From assembly GCA_951799445.1 (NCBI GenBank), contig OX637290.1, forward strand, positions 24,298,987-24,362,986: a stretch of 64,000 nt of DNA, given 5' to 3'. This DNA comes from Pseudisothecium myosuroides. Its lineage: Eukaryota > Streptophyta > Bryopsida > Hypnales > Lembophyllaceae. Both the position numbers and the translations under genes were made by a program. Below, piece after piece: positions 34,906 to 45,734 of the stretch (positions within the stretch are counted from its first letter, which is position 1; each line of letters opens with the position of its first letter). Under the pieces are notes generated by a model. That model made no database searches. It worked only from the letters and a program-made list of their open reading frames with translations, and was not told where the DNA came from.

Positions 34906-34913
34906 TATATAAG
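34906..34913 (+). promoter_or_regulatory. TATA-like box of the locus 2 repeat
   Basis: TATATAAG followed about 15 bp on by a pyrimidine-rich TTTTTCTCTCT, conserved with the minus strand of locus 1 (15116-15123). Suggests that the repeat is transcribed in the plus direction here; inference. Confidence 0.35.
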
Positions 34914-35383
34914 GGCCCCATTTTTCTCTCTAGAATCACCCTCATACTTGTTTTGGGTCCGTGGGTCCACATTATGTTGGATATTTGGGCGTTTTAAGCC
35001 AAAAACCTCTACGGTGTTTTTGAAGCACTTTTGGCTCCATTGTTGTTGTATTTCAAGCTTTTGAAGGTCCTTGGGGGTCCTTCTATCTTGTCTTTAGTGT
35101 ACTCTCGTGTACTAAGTTGTGAATTAAGAGTCTTCTTATCCTTCGTATATCTTTGTGAGCTAACTTGGATGTTTTGATAGTCTCTTTTTTGTGTTATACT
35201 AATCCTAGAATACCCCCCACCGTACCTTGGCGATGCCACTTTGGAGGGCCTTTAGCATGTGAGTGTATACTAACTAACAAAGGTGGTATTATGTATTGTA
35301 CTCCCCCTCCCTCTTGTCTCTTGCGTTCTAGTCTTTTTTTTTTCCTAACCGTGTCCTTCGATAGTTTCCCCCGTGACAGCAAA

Positions 35384-35600
35384 GCTTTGATTATAGATTC
35401 TAGAGGAGTTTGGCATGTTTTTAATTACCCCTGTAACGGCGAAGCTTTGATTATAGGTCCTAGAAAAGTTTGGCATTTCTTAACAATATTCCCGTAACGG
35501 CGAAGCTTTGATTATAGGTCCTAGACGAGTTTGATATTTTTTAATAATAGTCCCCTGACAGTGAAGCTTTGATTATAGGTCCTAGAAGAGTTTGGTATTT
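35384..35600 (+). repeat. Tandem array with a unit of about 65 bp
   Basis: GCGAAGCTTTGATTATAGG..CCTAGA..AGTTTGGCAT recurs about four times (starting near 35385, 35441, 35502 and 35560). It is the locus 2 counterpart of the 14300-14700 array, but in the opposite sense and with a different unit length. Confidence 0.65.
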
Positions 35601-36839
35601 TTTAACAAAATATCAAACAAGTTCCTACCTTAGTTTCTAAATATCCACTTAAGGATATCTCCGTTAGTTTCCAAATATCCATGAGTTCCAAAAGTGAGAG
35701 TTAGTTAGACAAAACCCCATTTTAGTTCAAAGAATGGTTAGGACTAGTAGTACCCAGTCAGGCCGTGTATTAGGGAGGCAGGTTACTAGAGGTGCCGGGC
35801 GGCAATCAGTACCGGGCGTAGTGTCCGCAGTTAGTACCAGGGCTAGGAAGTCGGGGCTCCAGGGCTGGGGAGTTGGGAGTCCAAAGGCTGGAGAGTCGGG
35901 AGTCCAAGGGAAAGAAAAAAAAAAAAAAGAGATCACAAAAAACTTGGATTGCAACAAACTCGGCTTGTAAGGCTTGGAGTATCAAACCATGGAGTCAATC
36001 TTAGAACTAGGCTAACCTATAGAGGGAGAGACATAGAATCTAGAAAAAGGAGAGTAGACTAGTACCAAGAAAGCTCCTTGAAGAGCAAATTAGTGCTCCA
36101 AAAAAATCCTGCAACCCACTCAAGCATACAAAACTACAAGTGGGAATCAAAGGGAGATGAGGAAGGCAATATAGGAAAGATGGAAGAGAGAAGCTGAATA
36201 GGGTAGAAGGGACTAGATAGGAGCCAAGGGGAGGAAATCTCGGTAGGACCCTTGTGACTGTTAGAACAAGGATGAGAGAATAACAAGTGTAAGACTTTTT
36301 TGTAAGGTGGAAGAGCACCATTAAGGTCCTTGGAGTTTGAGTCTAGAGTTGTAAGACACCCATCAATACATTTGGTGGAATAGTCTTAGTGTAGAAAAAG
36401 AAGGAGAAGAAAGAAAAGAAAGGGAGAAGGGAAGGAAGGATGTTAGATCATCAAGTGTAATATTTCCTAAATAATAAGCGGTGAACTTTTTTAACAAAAA
36501 TTCGACCAACCAAACAAAAGACTACAATGGAGCACAAGGATGCGTATGTGGAGGGGGATGAAGTCATCTCTAACATTAGCAATGATGAGGTACATCATTG
36601 AACTAATTCCTTGTGAGCCTTTTTTCTTAATTAGCCTTGATTTTCTTAATTAGCCTTAATCCACGATTAGCAAGCAAGGATTAGTGAAAAATAGAAGTCT
36701 AGATTCAAAAGTTCGTAGATTAGGAAGTGGGATTTCCGAAAACATATTAAACTTAAGATTTGACCTTGATTTGACTACGTTTGGTTAGGATGAGTGTTAA
36801 CGGGTAGAACAATTGAAGGATAGTTAACTTCATCCTAAA

Positions 36840-37450
36840 AGAACAACGAACAAAATTTAGAGTTAAATTAGGGAAGTAGGATTTTAAAATTAAAGTTAAA
36901 AAGTTAAAACGTAGAGCTAAATTAGAAGCTTAAAACTTAGAGTTAGTTTTAGAAGTAAAAATCTAGGATTAAAAGGTTAAAATGTAGAGTTGAATTAGAA
37001 GGTTAAAACTTAGAGTTAGTTTTAGAAGTAAAAATCTAGGATTAAAAAGTTAAAACGTAGAGCTAAATTAGAAGGTTAAAAGTTAAAACTTAGAGTTAGT
37101 TTTAGAAGTAAAAATCTAGGATTAAAAAGTTAAAATGTAGAATTAAATTAGAAGGTTAAAACTTAGAGTTAGTTTTAGAAATAAAAATTTAGAATTAAAA
37201 AGTTAAAAATTAGAGTTAAATAAGAAGATTAAAACGTAGAATTAATTTTAGAAGTAAAAATCTAGGATTAAGAAGTTAAAACATAGAGTTAAATTAGAAG
37301 GTTAAAACTTAGAGTTAATTTTAGAAGTAAAAATCTAGAATTAAAAGTTAAAACATAGAATAAAAATTGGAAGTTAAATTTTAGAGTTAATTTTAAGAGT
37401 AAGAACCTAGAGTTAGAAGTTGGATTTCCAAGTAAATTTTAGAAGTTAAA
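36840..37450 (+). repeat. Purine-rich tandem array with a unit of about 70-80 bp
   Basis: Units share AGAGTTAGTTTTAGAAGTAA followed by AATCTAGGATTAAAA and GTTAAAA(C/T)GTAGA, near 36942, 37012, 37091, 37165 and 37308. The reverse-complement relative in locus 1 is 11990-12760. No coding content. Confidence 0.75.
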
Positions 37451-38720
37451 ACTTAGAATTAACCTTAGAGGTTAAAATCCAGAATTCTACCGACAATTAA
37501 AAGGAAGAAGGTAATCTTAGGGGTTCATAGAAGGGACAGAGGGGATCCCATTTCGACTAGATAGGAGTGTAGGAAATGGTCCCAACTACCCTTGATATAG
37601 GATAGATAGTTAGGATAATAGAATTTCATCATTAGATCATCACAACACCTAATAATAGGCAATTAGTTTGGAAGTTGCATCACTCGCATCTCTAGGCATT
37701 TCTTTTGTCCATTCACGAAACTTAGGAAACATTATCAAGATCCATTGCTTGAAAGGCACAGTGGACCACGCTCACAATACCCCTTAAATCAAAAGTGGAT
37801 AAAAGCTAATAATCTAGTCGTGTTCGTTTCACCAAGGGTAGGTAATCAAGCGCCTACAATGGAGTCTCTAAAAATTTTCTACTCGGGTTTAAGGCAGAAC
37901 CCCAAATCGCCCTAGAACATCGGATCAAAGCGCAACTCTTAGAGCTGCAAGCAAGGAACCATATTAGGGCACGACAGTTACAAGTCAGGAACTATATTAC
38001 TTTGATTTTATTTTTACGACTAATTACTAATTAGTACTTAAATTGCCTGTAGATGACCATTATAGATGAATTTTCAGAATGAAAATTTTGGATGAAAGTT
38101 TTAAATGGATGTTGTGGGAGGGAAAAATTTGAATAAAATTTGTCTAACTTAACCCTAATTCTAACAGTCAGGAATGGGAAAAAGTAGATTTCCCATTGTA
38201 GCCTCTATATTCCCTGCTTTCATATTTAACTTGCCTGCACCAAGCAGTCAAGCATCGCTTTGTTCAGTCATCACTTCGTTGCGCTCTACGTACCAATACC
38301 GTAAGCTACTCCATGCATATCCTTAGGACGTTAGAAAATTAGTCTTGGACTGTTTGCTCAATTGATTTAACCTTTGTGTGGAAGAAATGCTTTCAAGATC
38401 TTAAATAGTCGTTAATTCTAGTAGATTTCTGCCATTCTTGAATTAAAAGCCATTGATTAGCATTTTAAAAAGTCATTAATTAAGCCATTTGAAAATGCCA
38501 TTGAAAAAGCCATTGATTAGAATTTGAATGTAGCAAAGCTCAACAAGCACTATAGAGCCTTCAAGTGGAGTTTTTTTGATTGGGATCCTTGTCCTCTCGT
38601 TGGGATGCTTGTCCTTTGGCTCTTTGAAAGTAGACCTCTAAATCGGTGGTACTGCATGAAAGCATGTGATGATACCTCGTCAACACCGGGCTTTAATTTA
38701 CGAATGGAGAAACATCACAC

Positions 38721-41292
38721 CACTATAAGAAACCCGTGTTTTCCCAAACAGGCGTTTTTTGACATGAGCACATCACTTGTGGTGTCCTCTCGCGTCAGCG
38801 TAGATGTCACTTTTTTTGCGTCATGGTTGATATGTAAAAAACATCTAAAATCTCAGATACCATGACTTGATGTTTTCATGTTAAGGATTAGACATCCGAG
38901 GGGACATGGGTCTAGGGGCTCTTAAAATTCTGCCATGTGGCTGCCATGCTAGTGCCATGCGGATGCGGGAAGCCACATAGGATTTTTTTCATCCATCCCC
39001 ATCCATGATGTGGGATCTGACATGGCACCTGACGTGGCGGCAAAAAATAGTGGCATGGCATCCACCGATGATGATGTGGCAAGCCTAGTCAACAAAAAGT
39101 TATGCTGTTTAGACGTTTTTTGAGACGTCAAATTAGACGTCCAAATGTTTTTTGAGATGTCAACTTAAACGTCCAAACGTTTTTCTATGACATTTTTTGC
39201 GATGCTAATTGAAACATCCAAATGTTTTGCAATGTCAACCTAGACATCCGCATTCCATCATGAACACCTCTTGAAACGTCTAGTATAACATAATTGAACA
39301 AAATGATGCTACCTTTGATGTTCATGTGACTGACGCACTATTCAATATGATGTTAACATGGACAGTCATATACCTCCTACATAATGCAAATGTGCATTTT
39401 ATAATGTTCAATGCAAACATAATGTCTAATATAGCATGTCATACACAATATGCCATACACAATACATCATATACAACACATTATACACAATATGGCATAT
39501 AAAATATGCCATGAATGTCATACACTATACATGGCATATTGTGTATGTGCTCTCCATATACATGACAAGCTCTTTATATAAGTGGATAGGTAGGAGGAAA
39601 GTCAAACCATATGGGATATATAAAACGCAGGAATTATTTTCTAAGTAGAGGTTGTACGGCGATGTTGTGGAGGGCATGCAGGATGTCCCAACGGACATGT
39701 TGGTGTTATTCACGACATTCACGCAGAGTCAGATGTACGAGTGAAGTAATGCGTATAATATGATTACAGTCTCTGTGCACTACATCAAAGTGTGGGAATG
39801 TTCCCTACTCTTTAAGCATTATTGTGCAAGAAATACAATGCTTACTTCTACGTAATGCACTAGTTCTTGTTCTTATGCAAATTCTACCAGCAATCATTTG
39901 GAAGATTTTGGACAGAAATGTGCAATTGGCTATTATAAAAAGGAACTAGTCTTTTAGAGACTATTCAAGAATGAAATTAGAGAGGTTGACAATGATGACC
40001 TGATGACAATGTGATAATGACAACATGTCTACTAGAAAAGGAGTTTCTTCTATACTACCAAAAGGTTTTCTTCTTTGACGATCCACACCGACCCAATTGG
40101 CATGAAATGTAACACATGGAAATGAATTACTGTTTTGTGTCCCTAGTAGCAGACATCGGTAAGGATATCAAAAATGTAGAAAGAACAGTGTCTAGCTAGA
40201 TGTTTTTCAGAGCACGAGGTCAGTTTTACAGGCAGTTATCAAGTGACCATGATACTACTTTCCCATGCATGTGAAGTCATTGCCATGTGTATAGTCACTT
40301 AACGTAATCTTGTATGTTGTATTCGTCATTGTCTACGAGAATGCTCCAAGCAGGAGTTTGAAATTCCTAATCACAATTCAATGTATGGATCCTTCCACAA
40401 TAAATATTGCAGTGTTATATGTGTTCACACCTTCCCTGAACCCCTTTTTTGCCATGTCCACTTCCACTCCTTGTGCATTGTCAAATATTGAAGGAAAAGT
40501 TGTGAATATTGAAAGTTGCAAACTCACTTACTATAAATATATACTTTTTGTTTCTCCGTTGTCGTCTTTGGCGTACACGTGAACATAAAGTAATACACTC
40601 ATATTCTTACAGACATCGCCGAAGGTAATATCTAAGTCCAATTGATATCAGCAAAGAAGTCTGCAGATGTTGCCGCCGAAATCTAAGACTCCATTCCGTG
40701 GAAGGGAATGTCTCCGACAAAGATCATGCATGAAAAGGGTATAGTTGCATGCAGAAGATGACATCGTTTTCTCCAATGATGTCTTGAGAAACGAGTGGAC
40801 GTCTGTTGGGATGTCTGCTAAGACATTGAAAAAAAGGGCATCATGGCCCTCCAATATGCTAACGTGGCATGCCATGTCACTAAATTTCCATATCAATAGC
40901 CACGTCACTTGCCATGTTGGACGCCATGGTCTTTTTTTTCCCATGGGCATGCCATTTGGCTGCCCTTCTCTATTTTTTTTACCTCGGGTAGGTATTTTAC
41001 TGTAGATTGCAATAACTTCTGTTGACTTACCTACAGTCAAAATGGTTGAGATTGTTGACATGGCAATCCATGTTTTCTTGGACGCTCCGAAAAGCAAACG
41101 CATGTTGCCATTCATGTCAAATAGCATTGTCCGTCACAACATCACAATGTTTTCACGTAAATCTACTCGCGTTTTTCCGAATATCTACGAAAATCCAAGA
41201 CTTCACGTCAATCACCCATAGACAAGCCCGTGTCTTGTCGGACATCCACGTCCCCGGCCGGACACCAAAAAAAACACGGGGTTCTTATAGTG
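38721..41292. mobile_element. CACTA transposon, 2.57 kb, non-autonomous
   Basis: Left end CACTATAAGAAACCCGTG, right end (reversed) CACTATAAGAACCCCGTG; 21 of the 22 terminal bases match. The subterminal regions are rich in short repeats of the ACGTC..AAA type. Only small ORFs are present, so no transposase is encoded. The right 390 bp are repeated in inverted orientation at 41895-42283. The base triplet left of it is CAC; its expected partner is found at 41892-41894 (see the inversion finding). Confidence 0.85.
39100..39270. repeat. Subterminal motif repeats of the CACTA element
   Basis: Five or so variants of TTTTTTGAGACGTCAA / TAGACGTCCAAATG occur in 170 bp. CACTA elements usually carry such short subterminal repeats as binding sites for the transposase system; function here is inferred. 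A second, AT-rich palindromic array (CATACACAATATGCC and its complement) lies at 39440-39550. Confidence 0.55.
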
Positions 41293-41894
41293 TAAGCCTT
41301 TCCAAATGTCAAGGTGTGTTCAAAGTGTCAAAAATCAAATTAATGCCCTGTTGCAATCATTATACTGACGGTCCTATTGTGTATGCAGTTTGCCTTCTTA
41401 TCGCATTGAGCCTCAGGTTCATGGCCAAGGTGGAGGACTGGTTCTCTTCAACCACTATCATGAGAAGCTTTTGTTCTCTGAGATTAACTCTTGGATTTTA
41501 GTGATTTTTCTTCCCTCCACTCCTCCAAGGCCGCATATCTTGCGGTTAGCGAGTCTGTCGCAACACGGGCAAAAGTAAAACAACCATTGAAAAATGACCA
41601 CTTCCATAACTTCCAACAAACACTGGTACAACATGGACAAAGGCACACAACAACGAGCGCCAATACAATTGCCGTGATGATGTGGAGACCCCAAGGGTGC
41701 TCTTGGAGTTGGTGCTTTATGTTGGCTCGTATTTGAGTCACAGACTCAATAGGTGCGACTCGTACCAACAGCGGAGATGCGATGACACCAAGACCAAAAT
41801 CAGCGGCAGAGGTGCAATGGTAATAGGGACCAAAATCAGCGACGAAGATGCAAATGTAATAGGGACCAATAGTAGAGGTGACACAGCGATCGTA
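41293..41894 (+). repeat. Inverted end segment of the locus 2 repeat
   Basis: Matches 1517-1681 and 2079-2457 of locus 1 in direct orientation (GCATTGAGCCTCAGGTTCAT, CGCTAACCGC-type end sequence), whereas the rest of locus 2 matches locus 1 as reverse complement. It lacks the 394-bp MITE and so shows its empty site at about 41466. It lies exactly between two facing CACTA right ends. Confidence 0.85.
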
Positions 41895-42283
41895 CACTAT
41901 AAGAACCCTATCTTTTTTCTAGTGTCCAGCTCCGGACGTGAATGTCCGACGAGACACAAACTTGTCTACAGGCGATTGGCGTGAAGTCTTAGATTTTTGT
42001 AGATATTCGGAAGAACACAGATAGATTTACGTGAAAACATTGTGATGTTGTGACGGACAATGCTGTTTTATTCGACATGAATGGCAACATGCATTTGTTT
42101 TTCGGAGCGTCCGAGTAAACATAGATTGCCGCATCAACAGTCTCAATCATTTTGACTGTGGGTAAGTCAACAGAAGTTATTGCGATCTGCAGTAAAATAC
42201 TTACCCGAGGTAAAAAAAATAGAGAAGGGCAGCCAAATGGCATGCCCATGGAAAAAAAAAGACCATGGCGTTGGACGTGGCTA
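41895..42283 (-). mobile_element. Second CACTA right end, inverted and truncated
   Basis: Starts CACTATAAGAACCCTATC and is about 90 percent similar by eye to the reverse complement of 40900-41292, through GACGTGGCTATTGAT, where it ends. The left part of this element is missing. Short sequence GCTTGC follows, then the CTACAAG border. Confidence 0.8.
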
Positions 42284-42288
42284 TTGAT

Positions 42289-43352
42289 GCTTGCCTACAA
42301 GTCATAAAATTTTCAAAATCTTTTGGAAAATTTTGAAATTATTGTGAATTTTTAAAGAAAAAATTGAAGAAAATTCATATCAAATACATAATGTACTCAA
42401 CAAATCTGAATTTTTTCACCATAGATGTATATTATAGTGTACAACATCATAGTATGAACCAAAGTTACTTAAAATTAGAAAATCAACAAACCATGGTTAT
42501 AGGCCCAAAGTTTATATTGTTATAAAATATTCAAAAATTTCAAAAATTTCAAAATTTTCAATTGAAGTAGAAAATACACTTGATAAACTTCATTTCATTA
42601 GTTGAACTCAATTCAAAAAAAATTATTTTATGGACGAAATTCACATAAAAAATAAATAGCAAGAAATGGCCAAAGTATACTACAATGGGGATCCATGGAT
42701 TGAGCATCTTCTTCTTTAGAAAAGTCAACAATACCATAGTGAGGGATTTTGCAATACTATTCAAAATTCCTTTGGACAATAGCTACAAGTCTACTAGATG
42801 ACCATCACCTCCAAATTTCAACTTGAAATTTATTTTTGGGGATATTAAGTAGTACTAAAAAACTCCAAATTGGCAATTGTGATATAAAATTGGGGGATAT
42901 TTTTGGACAATAAATTTTTTTGAAAATTACAAAAAAAATAATTAAAGTGTATAATAATCATGGATACCTTACCTATAAATCTTGAGTCAGTTGAGCCAAA
43001 ACGCAAAATTTATGGCCAAAAAATCAATCAGCATGCATGGTGTGACACAAAATAGGTCAGATTTTTTTGCAATCACCCTGTAATAGGTGAGTCTATGAGA
43101 CTGGAATGGTTATGAATGAAAGATCCATATTTAAATTGAATAAAATGTTTATTCTTGATATCTTTTTATCTTTTCATCTTTTCATTTTTTTCTCATTCTT
43201 CCTTGTCCTTATTTCTGCACACATTTTGAGCTCAATTTCTCAATGAATTCCCCATTTCCTACATGATGAAATGCTTAAATTATCCGTTATAGGTACCTCT
43301 ACTATAGCTTGATACTCTTGTAGACAAAAAGTGTTTGATGAATGACTTTCAA
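42289..43352. repeat. Dispersed repeat continued, then AT-rich DNA
   Basis: 42289-42726 pairs with 30306-30738. From 42727 to 43346 there is AT-rich sequence with no supported feature. Confidence 0.5.
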
Positions 43353-43870
43353 GCCCGGGTACGCAACTCCCATATTATATGGCCCTGATTATAGTCACTT
43401 ATAATGCATTTTAGTCTAATTTCAAGGGATACAATTTGTTTTAATGTAGAAAACTCTTGTAGCCCTTTTAACAAGGAATCCAAAAACGTAATTATATATA
43501 TGAAATGATATTTCTTTGGAGACAATAATAGCATTAAAAAAGTAATTATATGAGTTTTTTTAATACATGTATCATGGGACAAGCTACCCAACTTTTTGGG
43601 CTTTTTAATAAAATTTTAATTTTAATTGGAGGGAACTTTTTGTAAAGAATTTTTAAAACTATGCATAGGTGTTTCAATTCTTCATATATATTATTAGTTT
43701 TTTTCTCATATGTATGCAATTGAACATTTTTTACATTTATTTTTTTTTAATTTGGTCTTCACCCAACTTTTTGGTCTTTTTAATTTGATATAATTTTTAC
43801 AAAAGCCGTCCTCTGAGCCGTTTTAATGCCGATGACCTCTGTGTATAATATATGAGTTGCGTACCCGGGC
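43353..43870. mobile_element. 518-bp MITE with TTTCAA duplication
   Basis: Left end GCCCGGGTACGCAACTC, right end GAGTTGCGTACCCGGGC: a perfect 17-bp inverted repeat extended imperfectly. TTTCAA stands at both borders (43347-43352, 43871-43876). No ORF. A 6-bp duplication does not fit the common plant superfamilies neatly. Confidence 0.75.
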
Positions 43871-43876
43871 TTTCAA

Positions 43877-45017
43877 GATTCTTGTAGAATCAAAGAAGAC
43901 ACCTACTCATCCGGTTTTTTCAGTGTATGTGAGCTGGCAATGTCATGCGCCGCAATTCTTCTTCCCATTGAATGCATAATTTGCTATTGTTTTTTGCTGC
44001 CTATGATTCAGAGAAAAACGGCAGTTAGACTTCGGTAGCCCGAGCGTAGGGCCAGCACGCCCCTGCGACAGGCACTTCGTTTCAGTGGACTGTGACATTG
44101 GCTGCGGGCAGTTTGCCACTTCAGAATACAGGGCAGTCCCATTGAAAGGACAGCCTTGTGCAAGGCGGCAGACTTGGTAGCCGCTCTGGTAAGTTACTGT
44201 TCATCAATGAGGAGCGCATGCAGTGAATTCGAAGCATGGGCTTCCAGTGAGCACTCACTCAATAACTGCAGCTGACGAGCATGCTAGCTAAGTTTACTCA
44301 CATCTCGACAGAGGCGGAAACCCGAAGCGCTGACCATGACTCAACCATTTCTTCGTGGCCTCATTTCCGAATCCCAAAGTTTTTGCGCTCTACCTGGGAT
44401 CTTGCACCATGTCTGCTCAGTGAATCTGCCTTGAGTCTGCCAGAGCCACCTCCAATTCCCAGCTGTTGAACCACCTCCTCTAACTTACGAACAAGATATG
44501 TGAGGCGTCCTGGCAGGTGGAATACATCACGGGTTGTTTGACAGAAGGCCATCTACCGTCGCTTGCCAGGCTCAAGAATGACGTACAGGCATGACGTACC
44601 ATCACTAGATCTAAGTCCTCAGCGCCTAGTCGCCTGCGCTGGTTGTTCAGTATACTTGGGCAGGCACCAAAATTCTGGGCTGGAGAGAATTGAGAAAAAC
44701 CAGCGGCTAGTTCAAAGTCAAAACCAGCCGCTGGAATTGAGAAAACCCCGGTTGCAATTAGAAAGTATCGGGCCAAAATACAGTGAAAAAATCCATAAAA
44801 ATTTTATTTAGAGAAAAAATAGAGAAAAAAGAACGGGACTTGGAACTTGAAAAACAGATTCAATATGGGAATTAATGGAAAGTAGCTGGTAACTCAAAAA
44901 ATATCCCCAACACTGAGAAGAGAACACTGAGAAGAGAACACTGACATGAGGAGCCAGGGGTCAAGAATAGGACTTGATTTTCAGCAGAATTCTACTGCTT
45001 TGTTCGTGAGGTGGCGT
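43877..45017. other. GC-richer intergenic block, no supported gene
   Basis: Base composition is richer in G and C than the neighbours, and short ORFs exist on both strands (44281-44469 plus, 44480-44776 minus), none convincing. 44805-44930 resembles SLC-unrelated intron sequence at 51340-51480 (TATGGGAATTGACGGA-like), so part is a dispersed repeat. Confidence 0.3.
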
Positions 45018-45469
45018 GAATGACCCATTTCCAAAAATGGAGACTGAGAGAGGAGTGGTCTGTGCGTGTCCCGTTGACTGTAGTCGATGCTGATCCAAGC
45101 CAGGCCTTGGGAATCGGGAAGCACCAAGTGCTCACTCAAGAGTAGGTACTGGAAAAGGTTTTACGCAAGCAAGAAGATGACGTCGACGAAGACAACTTCA
45201 TTGACGAAGGTGACCGATTCGTAGAAATAAAGCAATTTGGGGTTCAGTGCCTGCGTGCCCTGACGTACCACCCTGGTTTTCCGATGTTGATGCCCATTTC
45301 TGCATCAGAATATATTCTGTTTCCAGACCTTTTTCGACCCCCAAAACTAAACCAAGTGTTGATGGTTATCACTGGGCTAAAATACTGTATGCACATGGGA
45401 GAATCAAGTAGGTTGCAGACTTGCAGCTGGCCGGCTTGCAAGAAGAAAACGTATCTCCACGTTCTGTGA
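45018..45469 (+). pseudogene. Unrecognised reading frame with one internal stop
   Basis: From ATG 45018 one frame runs to TGA at 45467-45469 with a single TAG at about 45150. The text looks protein-like: VRVPLTVVDADPSQALGIG, then an acidic stretch (EDDVDEDNFIDEGDRFVEI), then HPGFPMLMPISASEYILFPD and a Cys-containing tail. No family recognised. It could be a decayed exon of a host gene; it could also be chance in a GC-richer block. Confidence 0.25.
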
Positions 45470-45734
45470 ATGTGGATCCAAAACTTGTTGCAGAAGAACT
45501 CTTCTCCACTCAATCATCATCCGGCACGTCATTTGCTGCTCAGTTAGGATAAGCTTGAATTCAGTAAGAGTGGTCCCATAATCGAATTACAAATGACTTC
45601 AAGCTCCTTAAGTGCAACTTACTCTTCGAAATCCAATTTTTATGCACACTTTGGTAGGCGTGAGGGGCACACTCAATGCATATTGTAGGCAAACTTGAAA
45701 GTCCCTCCATTCCTTCGCTATTTATGAGTGATTT

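Larger units (their letters stand above)
33644..42288 (+). mobile_element. Locus 2: 8.6-kb insertion of the large repeat, flanked by CTACAAG
   Basis: Copy 1 of the duplication reads CTCCTACAAGTCATAAAA at 30302-30320. In copy 2 the left part ends TTTTCTACAAG (33643) and the right part resumes CCTACAAGTCATAAAA (42286 on), so everything between is an insertion and CTACAAG is repeated at both borders. It contains the locus 2 repeat (33644-38720), a CACTA element (38721-41292), an inverted repeat segment (41293-41894) and a CACTA end (41895-42283). No polymerase or transposase ORF was found. Short ORFs at 34037-34336 and 34396-34584 are partly conserved with locus 1. Confidence 0.7.

Noticed and set aside
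35727..35970. ORFs on both strands around 35.8 kb
   Set aside because: Low-complexity GTCGGGAGTCCAAGG-type repeats; no conservation with locus 1.
39436..39648. ORF rich in Tyr, Ile and His
   Set aside because: Made of AT-rich CATACACAATATG repeats inside the CACTA element.
41390..41578. Small protein conserved between 1580-1709 and 41390-41578
   Set aside because: The two copies belong to the same DNA repeat and use different frames or stops; conservation is explained by copy identity.
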